A stretch of 8,685 bases of DNA from Rhodospirillaceae bacterium. Its GTDB lineage: Bacteria > Pseudomonadota > Alphaproteobacteria > UBA7985. The translations under genes were made by a program, and so were the position numbers. Under the pieces are notes generated by a model that worked only from the letters and a program-made list of their open reading frames with translations, did no database searches and was not told the origin of the DNA. Below, piece after piece: positions 6,719-8,685 of the stretch. The stretch lies in NCBI GenBank assembly GCA_002700865.1, contig PAFB01000103.1, forward strand, positions 1 to 8,685. Direction: 5' to 3'. The stretch's first letter is position 1, and every line of letters begins with the position of its first letter.

Positions 6719-7656
6719 GCGCCAACCCTCAAGGGCCGCTTTTCACCAAAGTTGTCATTATCGGTGTCGGCCTGATCGGGTCTTCGCTGGCAATCAATAT
6801 CCGCAAGCACGGACTGGCCACGGAAATCGTTGGCGTCTCTCGCTCAGCCGACAACCGCGCCGAGATCCTGCAGCGCGGATTGGCAGACAGCGTTACCGAC
6901 AATGCGGCAGAAGCCGTGCAAGGGGCCGACTGCGTGCTGCTGTGCACGGCTGTCGGTGCCTACGGAAAGCTGGCCGAGCAGATCGCGCCCCATTTGTCGC
7001 CAGGCTGTGTGATTTCCGACGTTGGCTCGACCAAGGGCTCAGTGATCGCCGATGTGGCTCCGCACCTACCCGACCACGTCCACTTTGTCCCGGCTCACCC
7101 GATTGCAGGGACCGAGCAGTCAGGGCCTTCTGCCGGGTTCGAGACGCTGTTCAAAGACCGCTGGGTCATCCTCACGCCGTTACCTCAGACCCCGCGTGAG
7201 CCTGTTGAAAAGATTGAGGCGTTGTGGCGGGCCTGTGGGGCTATGATTGACAAGATGGATGCTCTGCACCACGACCGCGTGCTCGCCATGACGTCCCACC
7301 TGCCGCACCTCATCGCTTACACGATTGTCGACACGGCAACGCAGCTCGAAGACGACCTGAAATCTGAGGTGATCAAGTTCTCCGCTTCCGGCTTCCGGGA
7401 TTTCACCCGGATTGCCGGTTCCGACCCAACCATGTGGCGGGATGTTTTTCTGAGCAACCGCGACGTTGTTCTCGACCTGCTACAGCGGTTTCAGGAAGAC
7501 TTGGTGAATATGCAGCGCGCGATCCGCAAGGGTGATGGTGCCTTCTTGTTTGAACGCTTCACCGAAACCCGCGATATCCGTCAATCCATCGTCGATGCCC
7601 GCCAGGCCGGGCAATTTATCCCAACCGAGGGCAACACAGACGACGCCAGCGGCTGA
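6715..7656 (+). CDS. tyrC: Prephenate/arogenate (cyclohexadienyl) dehydrogenase, TyrC/TyrA family
   Basis: Oxidative decarboxylase of the tyrosine branch, converting prephenate to 4-hydroxyphenylpyruvate and/or arogenate to tyrosine. The 313 residues fit the form without mutase or ACT domain. The Rossmann loop GVGLIGSS is at residues 17-24, DVGSTKG at 102-108, the catalytic-His segment PAHPIAGTEQSG at 126-137 (H128) and TSHLPH at 193-198. The C-terminal dimerisation part has the conserved ASGFRDFTRIAGSDP and MWRDVFLSN. After the second strand the sequence is VGVSRSADNR, with no Asp/Glu at the usual NAD-ribose position, so NADP use is possible. ATG at 6715 overlaps the hisC stop; a weak GAGAG is 3 nt before it. 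No ACT domain means no obvious built-in tyrosine feedback site. It ends 6 bp from a convergent gene. Whether prephenate or arogenate is preferred cannot be told from sequence. Confidence 0.94.
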   Translation: MSANPQGPLFTKVVIIGVGLIGSSLAINIRKHGLATEIVGVSRSADNRAEILQRGLADSVTDNAAEAVQGADCVLLCTAVGAYGKLAEQIAPHLSPGCVISDVGSTKGSVIADVAPHLPDHVHFVPAHPIAGTEQSGPSAGFETLFKDRWVILTPLPQTPREPVEKIEALWRACGAMIDKMDALHHDRVLAMTSHLPHLIAYTIVDTATQLEDDLKSEVIKFSASGFRDFTRIAGSDPTMWRDVFLSNRDVVLDLLQRFQEDLVNMQRAIRKGDGAFLFERFTETRDIRQSIVDARQAGQFIPTEGNTDDASG

Positions 7657-7670
7657 AACTGATCAGCGCT
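7648..7670. terminator. Imperfect inverted repeat between convergent genes, possible bidirectional hairpin
   Basis: The arm AGCGGCTGA (7648-7656) pairs with TCAGCGCT (7663-7670) in 8 bp with one bulged G (7651 or 7652), around a 6-nt loop (7657-7662). Each arm carries one gene's stop codon. There is no U-tract on either side, so an intrinsic terminator is not clear-cut. Only 6 bp separate the two genes, and I see no other candidate. Confidence 0.3.
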
Positions 7671-8685
7671 CATCGTCAAACACGTACGTCCGGGCTACGT
7701 CACACAGCTCGCGCTGGGTAAAGGGTTCAACGCTCTTTGGCAGGGCGAATTCGGGAATAGGCTCCCGCGAAATGCTGATGTCGCGACTGTCTGACATATA
7801 CAAGACGACTACGCTCATAAACGGAATTGGCAAGTAGGTCCCGCCGGCCTGCAGCAGCGGACAGGTCTGTGCCATCAATCGACCATCGGGGCCAAACATG
7901 ACCCGCGCGGATACCCGGCCCCGCCAGCTGCTTTGCTGCACGTCCACGACCTCAAGCAGCGCATTACCGCCTCGGGAAATAAAGGAACGCAGCACGAATT
8001 TAGTGCCCGCCAGTGGGAAGAAGGGTAGGATGTTTGCGCGCATGCGCAGATGGTCAACCGGCCGATCAAGCCCCAGCCCCAGCGCGCTCAGCGTGGATTC
8101 AGCGCCGCCCAGCAACAGCAGCGCTTCCTGATACCGCGCCTGCACTTCGGGGTCTTCTGACAGCGCAAAGCCAAACACATCCATCATCATATCACCCGGT
8201 TCCGCCTCCTTGGCCATATCCAGGCCCAGAGCAAAGCGCTCGATTGAGAACACGGGGCGATCACGCAAGGAAACCCGGGCAATTTCTCCTGTCACCGCCA
8301 CCAACGACAAACGCACATCCCGCTTTTCAAGCAACGGCTGCACACGAACCCGCGCGCGGCCTCGGTCAGTGGAAAGCTGCACCGACGGCTGCAACACTGA
8401 CGAAATCGAGTGCGTTCCGCCGTAATCGACATTGACAGTGAATGGGCGAAAAACGGACCAGCGGGAGGTCAGGCGGTTTTCCGCTTTCCACGAAACCAGC
8501 GGATGATCGAGGCTCGGCTTGTCCCACGTGATTTTGTAGCCAAAGGGGTATCCGCTCACCGAGCGGCCTTCAAAGCTGAACCGAAGCGGACTGTCGTCCA
8601 GCTCTTCCGCGAGCAGCTCATCAATAGCGGACATTGGCGCAGCTTTAAGGCGGTCCAGAGCGGCTTGAATGACAAACATTCCCGC
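7663..8685 (-). CDS. Probable DUF2125-family protein, 5' end beyond the window
   Basis: An uncharacterised protein; function unknown. The segment SPLRFSFEGRSVSGYPF early in the visible part, followed by a long beta-rich region with short charged turns, fits alphaproteobacterial DUF2125 proteins, which normally begin with a membrane anchor or signal segment and lie mostly in the periplasm. No hydrophobic N-terminal segment is visible here. The first ATG (8677-8679) has GCGGGA directly against it, leaving no spacer, and the frame is open to the window edge, so the true start is probably outside and the visible 338 residues are a C-terminal part. Two cysteines occur near the end (in AQTCPLL and RELCDVA), with no clear metal motif. 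It converges on tyrC with a 6-bp gap; a link to aromatic synthesis is not implied. The coding call is firm from length and lack of stops; the family name is moderate. Confidence 0.75.
   Translation of the reverse strand, partial: AGMFVIQAALDRLKAAPMSAIDELLAEELDDSPLRFSFEGRSVSGYPFGYKITWDKPSLDHPLVSWKAENRLTSRWSVFRPFTVNVDYGGTHSISSVLQPSVQLSTDRGRARVRVQPLLEKRDVRLSLVAVTGEIARVSLRDRPVFSIERFALGLDMAKEAEPGDMMMDVFGFALSEDPEVQARYQEALLLLGGAESTLSALGLGLDRPVDHLRMRANILPFFPLAGTKFVLRSFISRGGNALLEVVDVQQSSWRGRVSARVMFGPDGRLMAQTCPLLQAGGTYLPIPFMSVVVLYMSDSRDISISREPIPEFALPKSVEPFTQRELCDVARTYVFDDER

Overview
This window is an ordinary, densely packed stretch of an alphaproteobacterial chromosome. The gene families and their order (GloB, GlmM, ThiD; HisC-TyrC; a DUF2125-like protein restricted largely to this class), high GC with GC-rich third positions, and frequent GTG starts all point that way. 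I would not go below class level. TGA is used as a normal terminator by glmM, thiD, the AlaX gene, hisC and tyrC, so the standard bacterial code applies. There are no tRNA or rRNA genes, insertion sequences, CRISPR arrays or long repeats, and no gap between genes exceeds about 100 bp.

Left half, minus strand (about 1-3989): a compact run gloB - glmM - thiD - alanyl-tRNA editing protein (AlaX type) - PhzF-family gene. Gaps are 22 and 47 bp, followed by overlaps of 8 and 4 bp, so it is probably one operon transcribed leftward from the divergent region at 3990-4085. Its products cover hydrolysis of lactoylglutathione, cell-wall precursor synthesis, thiamine pyrimidine phosphorylation and removal of Ser/Gly from tRNA-Ala. 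The last gene, PhzF-like, carries an in-frame TGA at 36-38. The conserved protein resumes immediately after it in the same frame and runs to the window edge. This is the clearest anomaly here.

Right half, plus strand (4086-7656): a methyltransferase-fold gene with a degraded SAM-binding loop, then a tyrosine-pathway cluster: AroQ-type chorismate mutase with an unassigned C-terminal domain, a HisC-type PLP aminotransferase, and TyrC/TyrA-type prephenate/arogenate dehydrogenase. Together the last three could convert chorismate to tyrosine: mutase to prephenate, then transamination and oxidative decarboxylation in either order. No prephenate dehydratase for the phenylalanine branch is seen.

The plus-strand cluster meets a convergent minus-strand gene for a probable DUF2125 protein (7663 to beyond the right edge). 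The two stop codons are 6 bp apart and sit in the two arms of an imperfect inverted repeat that may form a shared bidirectional hairpin.

I looked for an unknown system and did not find one. The findings are local: the nonsense codon, the degenerate methyltransferase motif, the unassigned mutase domain and the convergent hairpin.
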